In this document: in pieces, positions 36,096 through 45,667 of the stretch
Numbering within the stretch: the stretch's first letter is position 1
How the letters are laid out: the number at the start of each line of letters is the position of its first letter
Assembly (NCBI RefSeq): GCF_000148645.1
Contig: NC_014541.1
Coordinates: 4,053,139 to 4,117,138, forward strand
Length of the DNA: 64,000 nucleotides
Source: Ferrimonas balearica DSM 9799
GTDB taxonomy: Bacteria; Pseudomonadota; Gammaproteobacteria; Enterobacterales; Shewanellaceae
Direction of reading: 5' to 3'
Translations under genes and position numbers: made by a program
The notes under the pieces: model-generated
Database searches by the model: none
The model's input: the letters and a program-made list of their open reading frames with translations, nothing else
Told to the model about the DNA's origin: nothing

Positions 36096-38576
36096 TCAGG
36101 CCTTGGTCACTTTGACTGGCGTCTTCTTAAAGTCGGTCTCTTTCGAGATCGGGTCAGTGGCGTCCAGCACCAGCTTGTTGATCAACTGGCTGGAGTCGAA
36201 GAAGGCCATAAAGATCACCCCCGGGGGCATGGTGTAACGGCTGTCGGTGGTAACCCGGCTGCGGACCTCACCCCGGCGGTTGGAGACAATGACCTCATCC
36301 CCTTCAGCCAGACCGCGGGCGGCCGCATCATCGGCGTTCATAAACACCTGGCCGTGGGGTACCGCCTTGTGCAGTTCCGGTACCCGTCGGGTCATGGAAC
36401 CGGTGTGCCAGTGCTCGAGAATTCGGCCGGTGCACATCCACAGGTCGTGCTCAGCATCCGGGCTCTCCGCCGGTGGCTCGTAGTCGTTGGCGATGATCAC
36501 CGCCTTGCCATCCGGTTTGCCGTAGAACTGGAAACCCGCGCCGGCTTCGACGTACGGGTCATGCCCTTCGCGGAAGCGCCACAGGGTCTCTTTGCCGTCG
36601 ACCACTGGCCAACGCAGCCCCTCACCAAAGTAAGCGTCAAAGTCGCCCAGATCGTGCTGATGGCCACGGGTAAACCCGGCGTACTCCTCGAACAACCCCT
36701 TCTGCACGTAGTAACCAAACGCCTGGTTCTCGTCGTTGAAGCGGCCCTTGCACTCGCGGGTCGGGAACTTGTTGATCTCGCCGTTGGCGAACATCACCTC
36801 ATACAGGCTCTTGCCCCGGTACTCCGGTGCCAGTGCCAGCAGCTCTTCCGGCCACACGTCTTCCATCACAAAGCGCTGGGAGAACTCCATCACCTGGCGC
36901 AGGTCAGAGCGGGCTCCCGGCACCGGTTTCACCATCTGGTGCCAATACTGGCCACGACGCTCAGCGTTGCCGTAGGCGCCCTCTTTCTCCACCCACATGG
37001 CGGTGGGCAGCACCAGGTCGGCCACCGAGGCGGTGACGGTCATGTAGGCGTCGGAGACGGTGATGAAGTTGTCGGGATTGAGGTAGCCCGGCAGGGCTTC
37101 TTCGTTGAGGTTCGGGCCCGCCTGCAGGTTGTTGGTGCACTGGGTCCAGTAACAGTTCATCACCCCGTCTTTGAGCATGCGGTTGTGCAGTACGGCGTGG
37201 AAGCCCGGCTTACCCGGGATGGTGCCGGCGGGCACTTTCCAGCGCTGCTCGGTGATCTGGCGGTGCTTCTCCTTCATCACCACCATATCGGCGGGCAGAC
37301 GGTGGGCAAAGGTGCCCACTTCCCGGGCGGTGCCACAGGCGGAGGGCTGGCCGGTCAGGGAGAAGGGGCTGTTGCCCGGCTCGGAGATCTTGCCGGTCAG
37401 CAGGTGCAGGTTGTAGATGGAGTTGTTGGCCCACACCCCACGCACGTGCTGGTTGGTGCCCATGCACCACAGGCTCATCACTTTGCGTTTCGGGTCGGCG
37501 TAGACCTTGGCCAGTTTCAGCAGGGCATCGGCGGGCACGCCGGTCTGCTCAACGGTGTACTCCAGAGTGAACTTCTCCAGGAACGCGGCGTACTCTTTGA
37601 AGCTGATGCCGGTGGTTTTGCCGGAGCCCGGGTTCTTGGCCGATTTTTCGCGGGGATCGGTGGGACGCAGGCCATAACCGATGTCCGGCGTGGCCATGGC
37701 GAACTTGGTGTGCTTGTTGACGAAGTCCCAGTTCACCGCATCGTTCTGGATGATGTAGTTGGCGATGTAGTTGAGCAGGATCAGGTCGGTCTGGGGATGG
37801 AAGATCATCCCGTTATCGGCCATCTCGAAGCAGCGCTGACGGTAGGTCGACAGGGCGTGGATCTCGCAGCCCTTGTGGGACAGGCGGCGGTCAGTAATGC
37901 GGTTCCACAGCACCGGGTGGGCTTCAGCGGCGTTGGAGCCCCACAGCACAAAGGTGTCGGTGTGCTCGATGTCGTCGTAACAGCCCATCGGCTCATCAAT
38001 GCCGAAGGCACGAAGGAATCCGACCACGGCGGAGGCCATGCAGTGACGGGCGTTGGGGTCGATGTTGTTGGAGCGGAAACCCGCTTTCATCAGCTTGGCG
38101 GCGGCGTAGCCTTCCCACACGGTCCACTGGCCGGAGCCAAACATCCCCACGGAGGTGGGGCCTTTGGCTTTGAGGCTGGCTTTCCAGCGCTTGGCCATCT
38201 CGTCGTAGGCGCGGTCCCAGCTGACCGGGGTCAACTCGCCATCTTTGGCGTATTCGCCGTCTTTCATCCGCAGCAGCGGCGTGGTCAACCGGCCTTCGCC
38301 GTACATCACCTTGGACAGGAAGTAGCCCTTGACGCAGGCCATGCCCTTGTTGACCGGGCTGTCCGGATTGCCGCGGGTGCCCACAATGCGGTTATCACGG
38401 GTGCCCACCATAATGGAGCAACCCACCCCACAGAAACGGCATGGGGCTTTGTCCCAATGCACGTCATCCGGTCCTTCCGCGGCATTGACCATGCTGGCGG
38501 GGAGACTGGCTCCCGCTGCCGTGGCGGCCGCCAGCGCGGCATTGGCTTTAATAAAGTGTCGACGATCCAATTTCAT
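36096..38576 (-). CDS. napA: Periplasmic nitrate reductase catalytic subunit, copy 2
   Basis: 826 residues with the same architecture as copy 1: Tat signal RRHFIK, cluster ligands C46, C49, C53 and C81, and Mo ligand C179. Differences from copy 1 are scattered substitutions, for example in the region just after the signal peptide and around residues 230-290. The start overlaps the napD2 stop by one base (TAATG). All cofactor residues are intact, so both copies should be functional. Confidence 0.93.
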   Translation of the reverse strand: MKLDRRHFIKANAALAAATAAGASLPASMVNAAEGPDDVHWDKAPCRFCGVGCSIMVGTRDNRIVGTRGNPDSPVNKGMACVKGYFLSKVMYGEGRLTTPLLRMKDGEYAKDGELTPVSWDRAYDEMAKRWKASLKAKGPTSVGMFGSGQWTVWEGYAAAKLMKAGFRSNNIDPNARHCMASAVVGFLRAFGIDEPMGCYDDIEHTDTFVLWGSNAAEAHPVLWNRITDRRLSHKGCEIHALSTYRQRCFEMADNGMIFHPQTDLILLNYIANYIIQNDAVNWDFVNKHTKFAMATPDIGYGLRPTDPREKSAKNPGSGKTTGISFKEYAAFLEKFTLEYTVEQTGVPADALLKLAKVYADPKRKVMSLWCMGTNQHVRGVWANNSIYNLHLLTGKISEPGNSPFSLTGQPSACGTAREVGTFAHRLPADMVVMKEKHRQITEQRWKVPAGTIPGKPGFHAVLHNRMLKDGVMNCYWTQCTNNLQAGPNLNEEALPGYLNPDNFITVSDAYMTVTASVADLVLPTAMWVEKEGAYGNAERRGQYWHQMVKPVPGARSDLRQVMEFSQRFVMEDVWPEELLALAPEYRGKSLYEVMFANGEINKFPTRECKGRFNDENQAFGYYVQKGLFEEYAGFTRGHQHDLGDFDAYFGEGLRWPVVDGKETLWRFREGHDPYVEAGAGFQFYGKPDGKAVIIANDYEPPAESPDAEHDLWMCTGRILEHWHTGSMTRRVPELHKAVPHGQVFMNADDAAARGLAEGDEVIVSNRRGEVRSRVTTDSRYTMPPGVIFMAFFDSSQLINKLVLDATDPISKETDFKKTPVKVTKA

Positions 38577-38842
38577 TATTGATTCTCCCTCGGCTCATCT
38601 GGGGCTTCTACCCGGTGGTAGGTCAGGGATGCCGACAGGACGCCGGACAGGGTGGCAAGTGCTTCCATGGCCACCTGCATATCGGTGCGGTTGTCCCGCT
38701 CCAAAGTGACCACCATCTTGCCGTCATCGGTGCAGGCATGGACCTCACTGCCCTCCATTGCACCAATGGCACGACGTACTCCCCGAATGTCATCGGGCAG
38801 GCAATGCACGACAAAACTGCTGATGTGATATTCGTTGCTCAC
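38576..38842 (-). CDS. napD: NapD chaperone, copy 2
   Basis: 88 residues starting at GTG 38842 ([14 protein letters not shown]), with AGGAG 7 nt upstream. The frame is open to 38980, but the upstream part runs through the NarP-like site and is not coding. It shares the YHRVE ending with copy 1. Paralogous to napD1 yet visibly more divergent than napA1/napA2. Confidence 0.88.
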   Translation of the reverse strand: MSNEYHISSFVVHCLPDDIRGVRRAIGAMEGSEVHACTDDGKMVVTLERDNRTDMQVAMEALATLSGVLSASLTYHRVEAPDEPRENQ

Positions 38843-38903
38843 CCGGCCTCTCCTATGGCTGACCTCACAAACCCATAATGAAAATAGGGCTATTAAGTCG
38901 ATA

Positions 38904-38919
38904 TACCCCCTTGGGGGTA
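38904..38919 (-). promoter_or_regulatory. Perfect NarL/NarP-like 7-2-7 palindrome upstream of napD2
   Basis: TACCCCCTTGGGGGTA is a perfect inverted repeat of two heptamers separated by 2 nt. It matches the TACYYMT-N2-AKRRGTA type bound by NarL/NarP at all but the innermost heptamer base. It lies 62-77 bp upstream of the napD2 GTG. Confidence 0.6.
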
Positions 38920-38959
38920 ACCGAACAAAAAAGCGTCTGAGATCAAAAAAAACGGATTG

Positions 38960-38993
38960 TTGCCGAAATGTTGTTTCCACTTTTCTTCGGCAA
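38960..38993 (-). terminator. Possible terminator of the napDAB3-modA transcript
   Basis: The stem TTGCCGAA/TTCGGCAA is 8 bp with an 18-nt loop. On the minus strand a run of eight T's follows about 7 nt later. The long loop and offset T-run make it a weak candidate. Confidence 0.45.
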
Positions 38994-39020
38994 GAGTGGG
39001 AGCCGGAGGGCAGATGTGAA

Positions 39021-39770
39021 TCAGAGCTGGGCGAGAGAGGGGGCCAGGGAGTAGCCGGAACGGGTCAGCAAAGCATGTTGTTGCAGCAGGTAGTCCAGCA
39101 GCGCGCGGGCCGCTTGCGGGTGCGCGGTGCGCTTGAGGATCACCGCCTGTTGCTCCAGCGAACCGTGCCATTGGGGCGGCACCGGCCAATACTGGCTGGC
39201 GTCCACACCGCGGGCTTTCAGCAGGGAGAGCGCCACCAGACCGCCATTCACATTGCCGCTGTCGACGTACTGGAACGCCTGCACCACGCTGTTGCCACGC
39301 AACAGTTTGCCCTGCAGCGCCGGCCCCAAAGCCAGCCGCTCAATCACCGCCTCCGCGGCCGCGCCGTAGGGGGCAGTACGGGCATTGGCGATGGCCAGTC
39401 GACTGTGCCACTGGCGCAGCTCCAGCTCCGTTGCCGGGGCATTGCGGCACCAAAAGGCCAACACCCCCACCGCGTAGGTCACCCGCGAGTCGGGCAGGAT
39501 CAGGTCCAGCTGCTCAAGCCGTTGCGGCCGGTCACGGTCGGCGGAGAGGAAAAGGTCGAAGGGGGCACCATGAACGATCTGGGTAAACAGGGCACCGCTG
39601 GCGCCACTGGAGACCCGGACACGGATGCCGCTGTCACGCTCAAAACCCTCGGCAATCTGCTCAAACAACGGGTGGAAATTGGCCGCCACCGCCACTTTCA
39701 GCTCGGTTGCCATTGCCGGTCCACCGGCCAAGCCACAGATCACCAGGCAGATTTGCCACAGCCGTTTCAC
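39021..39770 (-). CDS. modA: Second ModA-like oxyanion-binding protein
   Basis: 249 residues with a Sec signal peptide (about 1-22). ELKVAVAANFHPLFEQIA, VSSGASGALFTQIVHGAPFDLFLSAD and YAVGVLAFWC are ModA motifs. It aligns along its length with the ModA at 23779-24522 but is clearly divergent. The start is GTG 39770 (GAGGAG six nt upstream). It follows napB3 by 67 bp in the same direction, with no permease or ATPase beside it. It could share ModBC, or bind another oxyanion as an accessory sensor. Confidence 0.82.
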   Translation of the reverse strand: MKRLWQICLVICGLAGGPAMATELKVAVAANFHPLFEQIAEGFERDSGIRVRVSSGASGALFTQIVHGAPFDLFLSADRDRPQRLEQLDLILPDSRVTYAVGVLAFWCRNAPATELELRQWHSRLAIANARTAPYGAAAEAVIERLALGPALQGKLLRGNSVVQAFQYVDSGNVNGGLVALSLLKARGVDASQYWPVPPQWHGSLEQQAVILKRTAHPQAARALLDYLLQQHALLTRSGYSLAPSLAQL

Positions 39771-39837
39771 CACGCTCTCCTCAACATAACAACGCGGCGC
39801 CATCATAGCAGGCGCCGCGCCGGACAGGTGAACGACA

Positions 39838-40224
39838 TTACTTGGCCTCGCTGGTCAGCGTTTGCTGTGGCACGTGGCACTGTTTACAGAAGTAGTAAGC
39901 GTCGTTCAGCTCCCCTGCCGAGTCGTAGTGTGAGGCGTGGGTCGGCGTAGCCTTCATCTTGGCGGCCCGTGCAGGGTCATGGCAGCCCTTACAGCTGTTG
40001 CGCTCCCGGGTGATGGGGTAGCTGGCCTTATGGGGGATCAGCGGTGGCTGATGCACAAAGGTGCGGGGCAGCGCTTTACCCTTGGCCGGGTACTGCGCCA
40101 TGGGGGGCGGGGACGCGCTGTCCGATACCGGGGTCGTCCCCCGCAGGGACTGCGGTGCCTCAGCCGCCCAGGTTAGTCCGGACAGGCCCAGAGTGGCCAC
40201 CACGATCAGTTTCCAATGGGTCAT
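39838..40224 (-). CDS. napB: NapB diheme cytochrome subunit, copy 3
   Basis: 128 residues with an ordinary Sec signal peptide (cleavage near TWAAEA) and no lipobox, so soluble in the periplasm. Heme motifs are CKGCH and CKQCH, separated by 35 residues between first Cys positions, with YYFCKQCHVPQQ as in classical NapB. It differs from the two compact lipoprotein versions and pairs with the more divergent napA3. GAGGAGG precedes ATG 40224. Confidence 0.9.
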   Translation of the reverse strand: MTHWKLIVVATLGLSGLTWAAEAPQSLRGTTPVSDSASPPPMAQYPAKGKALPRTFVHQPPLIPHKASYPITRERNSCKGCHDPARAAKMKATPTHASHYDSAGELNDAYYFCKQCHVPQQTLTSEAK

Positions 40225-40234
40225 GATGGCCTCC

Positions 40235-42715
40235 TCAGGCTTTGCTCACCTTAACCGCACACTTCTTAAAGTCGGTCTCTTTGGAGATCGGGTCCGTGGC
40301 ATCCAGCATCAGCTTATTGACCAGCTGGCTGGCGTCGAAGAACGGCATAAAGGTCATGCCCTGGGGCGGCTTGTTGCGCCCTTCGGTTTCCACCCGAGTC
40401 TGCACCGTGCCCCGTCGACTGGTGACGGCCACCGCGTCCCCGCGCTTCAGGCCCCGCGCTTTGGCGTCCTCCGGATGCATGTAGAGCTTGGCGTTGGGGT
40501 AGGCGTTGTGCAGCTCCGGTACCCGGTTGGTCATGGTGCCGGTGTGCCAATGCTCCAGCACCCGTCCGGTGCAGAACCACAGGTCGTACTCTTTGTCCGG
40601 TTCCTCAACCGGCGGCTCATAGGGACTGGCGATCGCCACCGCTTTGCCGTCGGCATGGCCGTAGAAGTTAACGCCATCGCCCTTGGCGTAGGGGTCCTCG
40701 CCAACTTTGAAGCGCCACGGCGTTTCCTTGCCATCCACCACCGGCCAACGCAGCCCGCGGGTCTCGTGGTAAACCTCGAAGGGAGCCAGATCGTGGCCAT
40801 GGCCTCGGCCGAAACCGGCGTACTCCTCAAACAACCCCTTTTGAACGTAGAAGTCGAAATCATCCGATTCGTCATTGAGCGGAGATTTGCATTCCGAACG
40901 GGGGAAGCGGTTGGTGGTGCCATTGGCAAAGAGCACCTGATAGAGGGTTTTGCCTTTCAGCTCCGGCGCACTCTCCAGCAGCTCTGCCGGCCACACCTCA
41001 TCGGTTTTAAAGCGCTTGGAAAACTCCATCAGCTGCCACAGGTCAGAACGCGACTCCCCGGGTGCCTTCACCATCTGGTGCCAGAAGTGGGTGCGGCGCT
41101 CGGAGTTGCCGAAGCCCCCCTCCTTCTCCACCCACATGGCACTGGGCAACACCAGATCCGCCACCGAGGCGGTCACCGTCATGTAGGGGTCGGACACCAC
41201 CAGGAAGTTGTCGGGGTTGAGATACCCCGGCAGCACTTCGTTGTTGGTGTTGGCGCCGGCCTGAAGATTGTTGGTGGTTTGGGTCCAGTAGCAGTTCATC
41301 ACCCCGTCTTTCAGTTTGCGGCAGTGTTCAACGGCGTGGAAGCCGGGTTTCGGGGGAATGGTGCCGGCGGGCACCTGCCACACTTTCTCCACCTTGGCCC
41401 GATGATCCGGGTTCATCACCACCATATCGGCAGGCAGTCGATGGCAGAAGGTGCCCACTTCCCGGGCGGTGCCACAGGCGGCGGGCTGGCCGGTCAGGGA
41501 GAAGGGGCTGTTGCCCGGCTCTGAGATCTTGCCGGTCAGCAGGTGCAGGTTGTACACCGAGTTGTTGGCCCAGACGCCCCGCACATGCTGGTTAAAGCCC
41601 ATGCACCACATGCTCATCACTTTGGTTTTGGGGTCGGCGTAGGCTTTGGCCAGCGCTTCCAGCTTGTCCTTGGGCACGCCGGACATCTCGGCCGCTTTCT
41701 CGAGGGTGTAGTCGGCGAGGTACTTTTTGTATTGTTCAAAACTGATCTCGGTGGTTTTGCCGGAGCCGGGATTTTTGGCTTGCTGCTCTCTGGGATCGTC
41801 CGGTCGCAGGCCGTAACCGATGTCCGGTGTGGCCTCGGCAAACCTGACGTGTTTCTTCACAAACGCCTCATTCACCGCACCACTCTGAATGATGTGGTTG
41901 GCGATGTAGTTCAGGATCACCAGGTCGGACTGGGGCTTCATGATCATGACGTTGTCCGCCAGATCCGCCGACCGGTTTTCCATGGTGGTCAGCAGGTGTA
42001 CGCGGCAGTCGGGGTGGCTTAATCGCCGGGCTGTCACCCGATCCCACAGGATCGGATGCATCTCTGCCATGTTATGGCCCCAGGAGACAAACACGTCGGC
42101 GTGCTCGATGTCATCGAAATTGCCCATCGGCTCATCGATGCCGAAGGCCCGCATAAAGGCCACTACCGCAGACGCCATGCAGTGGCGGGCATTGGGCTCG
42201 ATGTTGTTGGAGCGGAACCCGGCCTTCATCAGCTTAACCGCGGCGTACCCCTCCCAGATGGTCCACTGGCCGGAGCCAAACAGCCCGACGGAGGTCGGTC
42301 CCTTGGCCTTCAGGCTGGCTTTCCATTTCTCCTCCATCACATCAAAGGCCTGCTCCCAACTGACCGGAGTCAACTCACCACCCTTGTGGTATTTGCCCTC
42401 CTTCATTCTCAGCAGGGGCTGGGTCACCCGGCCATCGCCGTACATGATTTTCGACAGGTAGTAGCCCTTAACGCAGTTCTTGCCGTGGTTGACCGGACTC
42501 TCCGGGTCCCCCTGCGTAGCCTTGACCTGGCCATCCTGAGTGCCCACCAGCACCGAGCACCCGACTCCGCAGAAGCGACAGGGGGCTTTCTGCCATTTCA
42601 GGTCTTTGCCGGCCTCAGCTGCGCGCACCAGCGCCGCAGGCAACGTAGCACCAGCAACGGAAGCGGCAGCCAGAGCGGCCTTGGCTTTCAGAAAGCTGCG
42701 ACGTGACACCTTCAT
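40235..42715 (-). CDS. napA: Periplasmic nitrate reductase catalytic subunit, copy 3
   Basis: 826 residues. Tat signal RRSFLK, cluster ligands C46, C49, C53 and C81, and Mo ligand C179 ([10 protein letters not shown]) are all present. It is recognisably NapA but far more divergent from copies 1 and 2 than they are from each other (for example [10 protein letters not shown] where they have [10 protein letters not shown], and CAVKVSKA at the end). Short blocks of nearly identical DNA (around 41450-41550) suggest local gene conversion. ATG 42715 overlaps the napD3 stop (ATGA). Confidence 0.92.
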   Translation of the reverse strand: MKVSRRSFLKAKAALAAASVAGATLPAALVRAAEAGKDLKWQKAPCRFCGVGCSVLVGTQDGQVKATQGDPESPVNHGKNCVKGYYLSKIMYGDGRVTQPLLRMKEGKYHKGGELTPVSWEQAFDVMEEKWKASLKAKGPTSVGLFGSGQWTIWEGYAAVKLMKAGFRSNNIEPNARHCMASAVVAFMRAFGIDEPMGNFDDIEHADVFVSWGHNMAEMHPILWDRVTARRLSHPDCRVHLLTTMENRSADLADNVMIMKPQSDLVILNYIANHIIQSGAVNEAFVKKHVRFAEATPDIGYGLRPDDPREQQAKNPGSGKTTEISFEQYKKYLADYTLEKAAEMSGVPKDKLEALAKAYADPKTKVMSMWCMGFNQHVRGVWANNSVYNLHLLTGKISEPGNSPFSLTGQPAACGTAREVGTFCHRLPADMVVMNPDHRAKVEKVWQVPAGTIPPKPGFHAVEHCRKLKDGVMNCYWTQTTNNLQAGANTNNEVLPGYLNPDNFLVVSDPYMTVTASVADLVLPSAMWVEKEGGFGNSERRTHFWHQMVKAPGESRSDLWQLMEFSKRFKTDEVWPAELLESAPELKGKTLYQVLFANGTTNRFPRSECKSPLNDESDDFDFYVQKGLFEEYAGFGRGHGHDLAPFEVYHETRGLRWPVVDGKETPWRFKVGEDPYAKGDGVNFYGHADGKAVAIASPYEPPVEEPDKEYDLWFCTGRVLEHWHTGTMTNRVPELHNAYPNAKLYMHPEDAKARGLKRGDAVAVTSRRGTVQTRVETEGRNKPPQGMTFMPFFDASQLVNKLMLDATDPISKETDFKKCAVKVSKA

Positions 42716-42975
42716 ATCCACTCTTCCTCTGTCAGGGGTTCGACCTGTTGGTAAACCAGCACGGTACTGAGCACGCCCGGGATGCCACGGATGTCATCCA
42801 CCTTCGCCTGAATGGCGGGGCCATTGGTGCTTTCCAGGGTCACCACCAGTTTGTGTAAGGGGGTTTGCGCATGAACCTCTGCACCTTCGATGGCGGACAG
42901 GGCCGCCAGCACAGACTGCTGCGTGTCCGGGCGGTATTGCACCACCAGGCTGCTGATATGGTATTGAGACGCCAT
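42712..42975 (-). CDS. napD: NapD chaperone, copy 3
   Basis: 87 residues ([17 protein letters not shown]). It keeps the NapD outline ([32 protein letters not shown]) but lacks the cysteine in the first strand. It follows the ThsR/TtrR-like regulator by 90 bp on the same strand, with a hairpin between. No NarP-like palindrome lies upstream, unlike copies 1 and 2. Confidence 0.85.
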   Translation of the reverse strand: MASQYHISSLVVQYRPDTQQSVLAALSAIEGAEVHAQTPLHKLVVTLESTNGPAIQAKVDDIRGIPGVLSTVLVYQQVEPLTEEEWI

Positions 42976-43024
42976 GACTCTCCCGAACGGCGGCTGGACG
43001 TCTTTACAAGATAGTTGAAATGGT

Positions 43025-43048
43025 TGAGCCCGCCGGATGGCGGGCTCA
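43025..43048 (-). terminator. Hairpin between the response regulator gene and napD3
   Basis: TGAGCCCGCC/GGCGGGCTCA, a 10-bp stem with loop GGAT. On the minus strand only ACCATTTCAAC follows, a poor T-run. It is a partial terminator or attenuator, so read-through from the regulator into napDAB3 is possible. Confidence 0.6.
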
Positions 43049-43065
43049 GAGGAAGAAAGTGAGGA

Positions 43066-43659
43066 TCAGGTGTCGAGGTTGGCAAACTGCATCAGTGCGG
43101 CCAGCGAGTCGACTTCGAGCTTTTTCATCAGGTTGGCGCGGTGCACTTCGATGGTTCGCACCGCGACACAGAGGCTGTCTGCCATCTGCTTATTGGTGTG
43201 CCCCTTGATCACCAGTTTGAACACCTCGCGCTCACGCTCACTGAGGGAGTCGAGGCGGGCCCGCTGTTGCTGCTGGTCATAGCGGGACTGGCTGTGCTCC
43301 AGCCCCTTGCGCAGGGCCGCCGCCAGATCCTGCCCCTTCACCGGCTTCTGGAAGAAATCGAAGGCGCCGGACTTAAAGGCATCCACCGCCATCGGCACAT
43401 CACCGTGGCCAGTCAGGAAGATCACCGCCAGCGGACTGTTGGCCGCCACCAGTCGACGCTGCAGGTCCTGACCACTGAGGCCCGGCATACGACTGTCGAG
43501 AATCACGCAACCGGGCTGGGACAGATCGACCTCCTGCAGGAACCGCTCACCGTCGTTGTAAGGCGTCAACGGCAAGCCGTAGCTCTCCATCAGAAAGCCG
43601 AGTGAATCGAGAATGGCGCTGTCGTCGTCAACCAAGTAGATGGCTGGAGCGATGGTCAT
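43066..43659 (-). CDS. FixJ/TtrR/ThsR-like response regulator
   Basis: 197 residues. A receiver domain (about 1-120) has LVDDDSAILDSL and the phosphoacceptor in CVILDSRMPGLSG. A LuxR-type helix-turn-helix follows (about 135-195, LSEREREVFKLVIKGHTNKQMADSLCVAVRTIEVHRANLM). ATG 43659 with AGAGGAT upstream is preferred over the longer frame to 43758. Divergent from its probable kinase and next to psrABC, it most resembles TtrR/ThsR, which respond to tetrathionate or thiosulfate. Which of the two is not decidable from sequence alone. Confidence 0.85.
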   Translation of the reverse strand: MTIAPAIYLVDDDSAILDSLGFLMESYGLPLTPYNDGERFLQEVDLSQPGCVILDSRMPGLSGQDLQRRLVAANSPLAVIFLTGHGDVPMAVDAFKSGAFDFFQKPVKGQDLAAALRKGLEHSQSRYDQQQQRARLDSLSEREREVFKLVIKGHTNKQMADSLCVAVRTIEVHRANLMKKLEVDSLAALMQFANLDT

Positions 43660-43733
43660 GTGGAGATCCTCTGTGAGTGAACCTACGATAGGTATCTCAT
43701 TTTGTGCAGCGGTGCGAATTGTGGATCGGTAAC

Positions 43734-43749
43734 AGTGAGGCAGTTCACA
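43734..43749. promoter_or_regulatory. CRP-like site in the divergent regulator/kinase promoter
   Basis: AGTGAGGCAGTTCACA matches the CRP consensus TGTGA-N6-TCACA at 9 of 10 positions. It lies about 50 bp upstream of the kinase start and 75 bp upstream of the regulator start. CRP is known to control anaerobic respiration genes in Shewanella. Confidence 0.5.
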
Positions 43750-43797
43750 TCTGCGCAACAGTTAAGCCGATAAGCTGAGCCGATTCACCGCCCTGGA

Positions 43798-45564
43798 GTG
43801 CCCCCTTTGCCGTCGCTGCCCAAATACCTTCTGCCACTGCTGATGAGCCTGTTGGTTTTTCCGGTCAACAGTGCCGAACTCACTGTTGGGGTGCTGGCCA
43901 ACTGGGGCTATCAGGCCGCCCAGGAGCGCTGGCAGCCGCTGATGCGACACCTGGAATCGGAGCTGCCCGGCACCACCTTCTCGGTGTTCCCGGGCACCTT
44001 TGAGCAGCTGAACCAGGCGCTGGAGTCAGGTCAGATCCAGTTTATCGTCACCAACCCGGGGCAGTACCTGTACCTGTCCAACCAGTACCCGCTGTCCTGG
44101 CTGGCCACCATGCGCTCGCGCCAGCACCAGGGCACCACCTACGCCATTGGCTCCGCCATTCTGGTGCGCGCCGACAGCCCCTATCGCACTCTGTATGACC
44201 TGAAAAACCGCACCGTGGCCGCCTCCGGCCCCCACGCCCTTGGCGGCTATCAGGCGGCGGTGGGCCTGATGCGCCAGCTGGGGATGCGACCGGAAACCTA
44301 CTTTAAGCAGGTGAACTTCCTCGGCTTCCCGCTTGACCCGCTGGTGTATCAGGTGCGTGACCGTCAGGTGGACGCCGCCATCACCCCGTTCTGCACGCTG
44401 GAGGAGATGGTGAAGCGCGGCCTGGTCAACCCGGACGATTACCGCATCCTCAATCCCAGCCACCCGCCGGGTTACGACTGCGAGGTGAGCACCGCGCTCT
44501 ACCCGAACTGGTCATTTGCCGCCAGTGAGAGTGTCGACACCCGCACCACCAAAGCGATCACCCAGGCGCTGCTGGATATCCAGCCGGACCACCCGGCCGC
44601 CATCGCGGGCCAGTTCTGGGGCTGGACCTCGCCCATCAGCCAGCTCAAGGTGATCCAGCTGTTTTCCGAGCTGCGTGGCCCCACCGAGCGGCTGACTTAC
44701 TGGCAGCATTTCCAAAACTGGCTGAAGGACAACCGCCACTGGGGCCTGCTGGCGCTGGTGATCTTCCTGGCGGCCACTTTCTACCACTTCTGGCTGGAGT
44801 ATAAATTCCGCCAGAAAAGCGAAACCCTGGTGCGCACCGAGCGTGCCCTGAAACAGAAAGCACTGCAGATGGAGCGGCTGCAGAGCGCCGCCATTATTGG
44901 CGAGATTGGTGCTGGCCTGGCCCATGAGATCAACCAGCCCATTGCTGCCATCACCAACTACAGCGAGGGCGGTATGGTGCGCCTGCAGAGCCAGACCAAG
45001 CCCGACACCGAGCTGTTGGCCCTGCTGGATAAGATCCACCAGCAGTCCTCCCGGGCCGGCGCCATCGTGCACCGCATCCGCGGCCTGCTGAAGCGCCGTG
45101 AAGCGGTGTTTGGCAAAACCAACCTGCTGACCCTGGTGGACGAAAGCCTGGCCCTGCTGCGCTCCGAGAGCGAACGCCACGGCATCCCAATCCGCTCCCG
45201 GGTTACCGGCGAACCCTACGTGGTGGAAGCGGATGCGGTGGGGATGCAGCAGGTGATGGTGAACCTGCTGAAAAACAGTCTGGATGCCCTGAAGGAGCAT
45301 CCGCCGGAGCAACCGCTGATCTGGATTACCCTGCACTTCGACCCCGACCAGGTCACCCTGCAGGTGACCGATAATGGCCCGGGCCTGAGCCTGCCAGCGG
45401 AGCAGCTGATGGCCACCTTCTCCACCACCAAGGCCGATGGCCTGGGGCTGGGGCTTGCCATCTGTGCCGATATTGCCGCCGCCCACGACGGTCAGTTCAG
45501 CATCGACAATGGCCCGGAAGGGGGCTGTCAGGCCACCCTGCTGCTGCCCCATCAGCGCCGCTGA
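43798..45564 (+). CDS. TtrS/ThsS-like sensor histidine kinase with periplasmic binding-protein domain
   Basis: 588 residues. A short signal/anchor leads into a PhnD-like periplasmic binding domain (about 20-300). A membrane helix (about 315-333, WGLLALVIFLAATFYHFWL) and a linker follow. Next come a HisKA box with GAGLAHEINQPIAAITNY (phosphoacceptor H near 380) and an ATPase with VTDNGPGL and GLGLGLAICADIAAAH. This is the domain order of tetrathionate/thiosulfate sensors. Start uncertain: GTG 43798 as given, or TTG 43807 with GGAG 8 nt upstream. Confidence 0.86.
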   Translation: MPPLPSLPKYLLPLLMSLLVFPVNSAELTVGVLANWGYQAAQERWQPLMRHLESELPGTTFSVFPGTFEQLNQALESGQIQFIVTNPGQYLYLSNQYPLSWLATMRSRQHQGTTYAIGSAILVRADSPYRTLYDLKNRTVAASGPHALGGYQAAVGLMRQLGMRPETYFKQVNFLGFPLDPLVYQVRDRQVDAAITPFCTLEEMVKRGLVNPDDYRILNPSHPPGYDCEVSTALYPNWSFAASESVDTRTTKAITQALLDIQPDHPAAIAGQFWGWTSPISQLKVIQLFSELRGPTERLTYWQHFQNWLKDNRHWGLLALVIFLAATFYHFWLEYKFRQKSETLVRTERALKQKALQMERLQSAAIIGEIGAGLAHEINQPIAAITNYSEGGMVRLQSQTKPDTELLALLDKIHQQSSRAGAIVHRIRGLLKRREAVFGKTNLLTLVDESLALLRSESERHGIPIRSRVTGEPYVVEADAVGMQQVMVNLLKNSLDALKEHPPEQPLIWITLHFDPDQVTLQVTDNGPGLSLPAEQLMATFSTTKADGLGLGLAICADIAAAHDGQFSIDNGPEGGCQATLLLPHQRR

Positions 45565-45571
45565 TCCCCCC

Positions 45572-45587
45572 TTGTGGTTTACCACAA
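45572..45587. promoter_or_regulatory. Palindrome copy 1, candidate regulator-binding site
   Basis: TTGTGGTTTACCACAA is a 7-2-7 perfect inverted repeat immediately after the kinase stop codon. Its 14-bp core recurs at 45668-45681, 95 bp away centre to centre, in front of psrA. Confidence 0.6.
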
Positions 45588-45599
45588 TTGACGCCAACA

Positions 45600-45623
45600 A
45601 ACGGCCCCGCTAGGGGCCGTTTT
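45600..45623 (+). terminator. Intrinsic terminator after the sensor kinase gene
   Basis: AACGGCCCC/GGGGCCGTT with loop GCTA, followed by TTTTG. It separates the kinase transcript from psrABC and lies between the two palindromes. Confidence 0.88.
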
Positions 45624-45667
45624 GCTGTCGATCCGGTTCACATTTTCACCACAACCCCCATTCGATA

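Noticed and set aside
32706-38582. Long plus-strand frames opposite napA1 and napA2
   Set aside because: Both are mirror frames of strongly conserved napA genes and share the H/V/G-rich composition of antisense translations.
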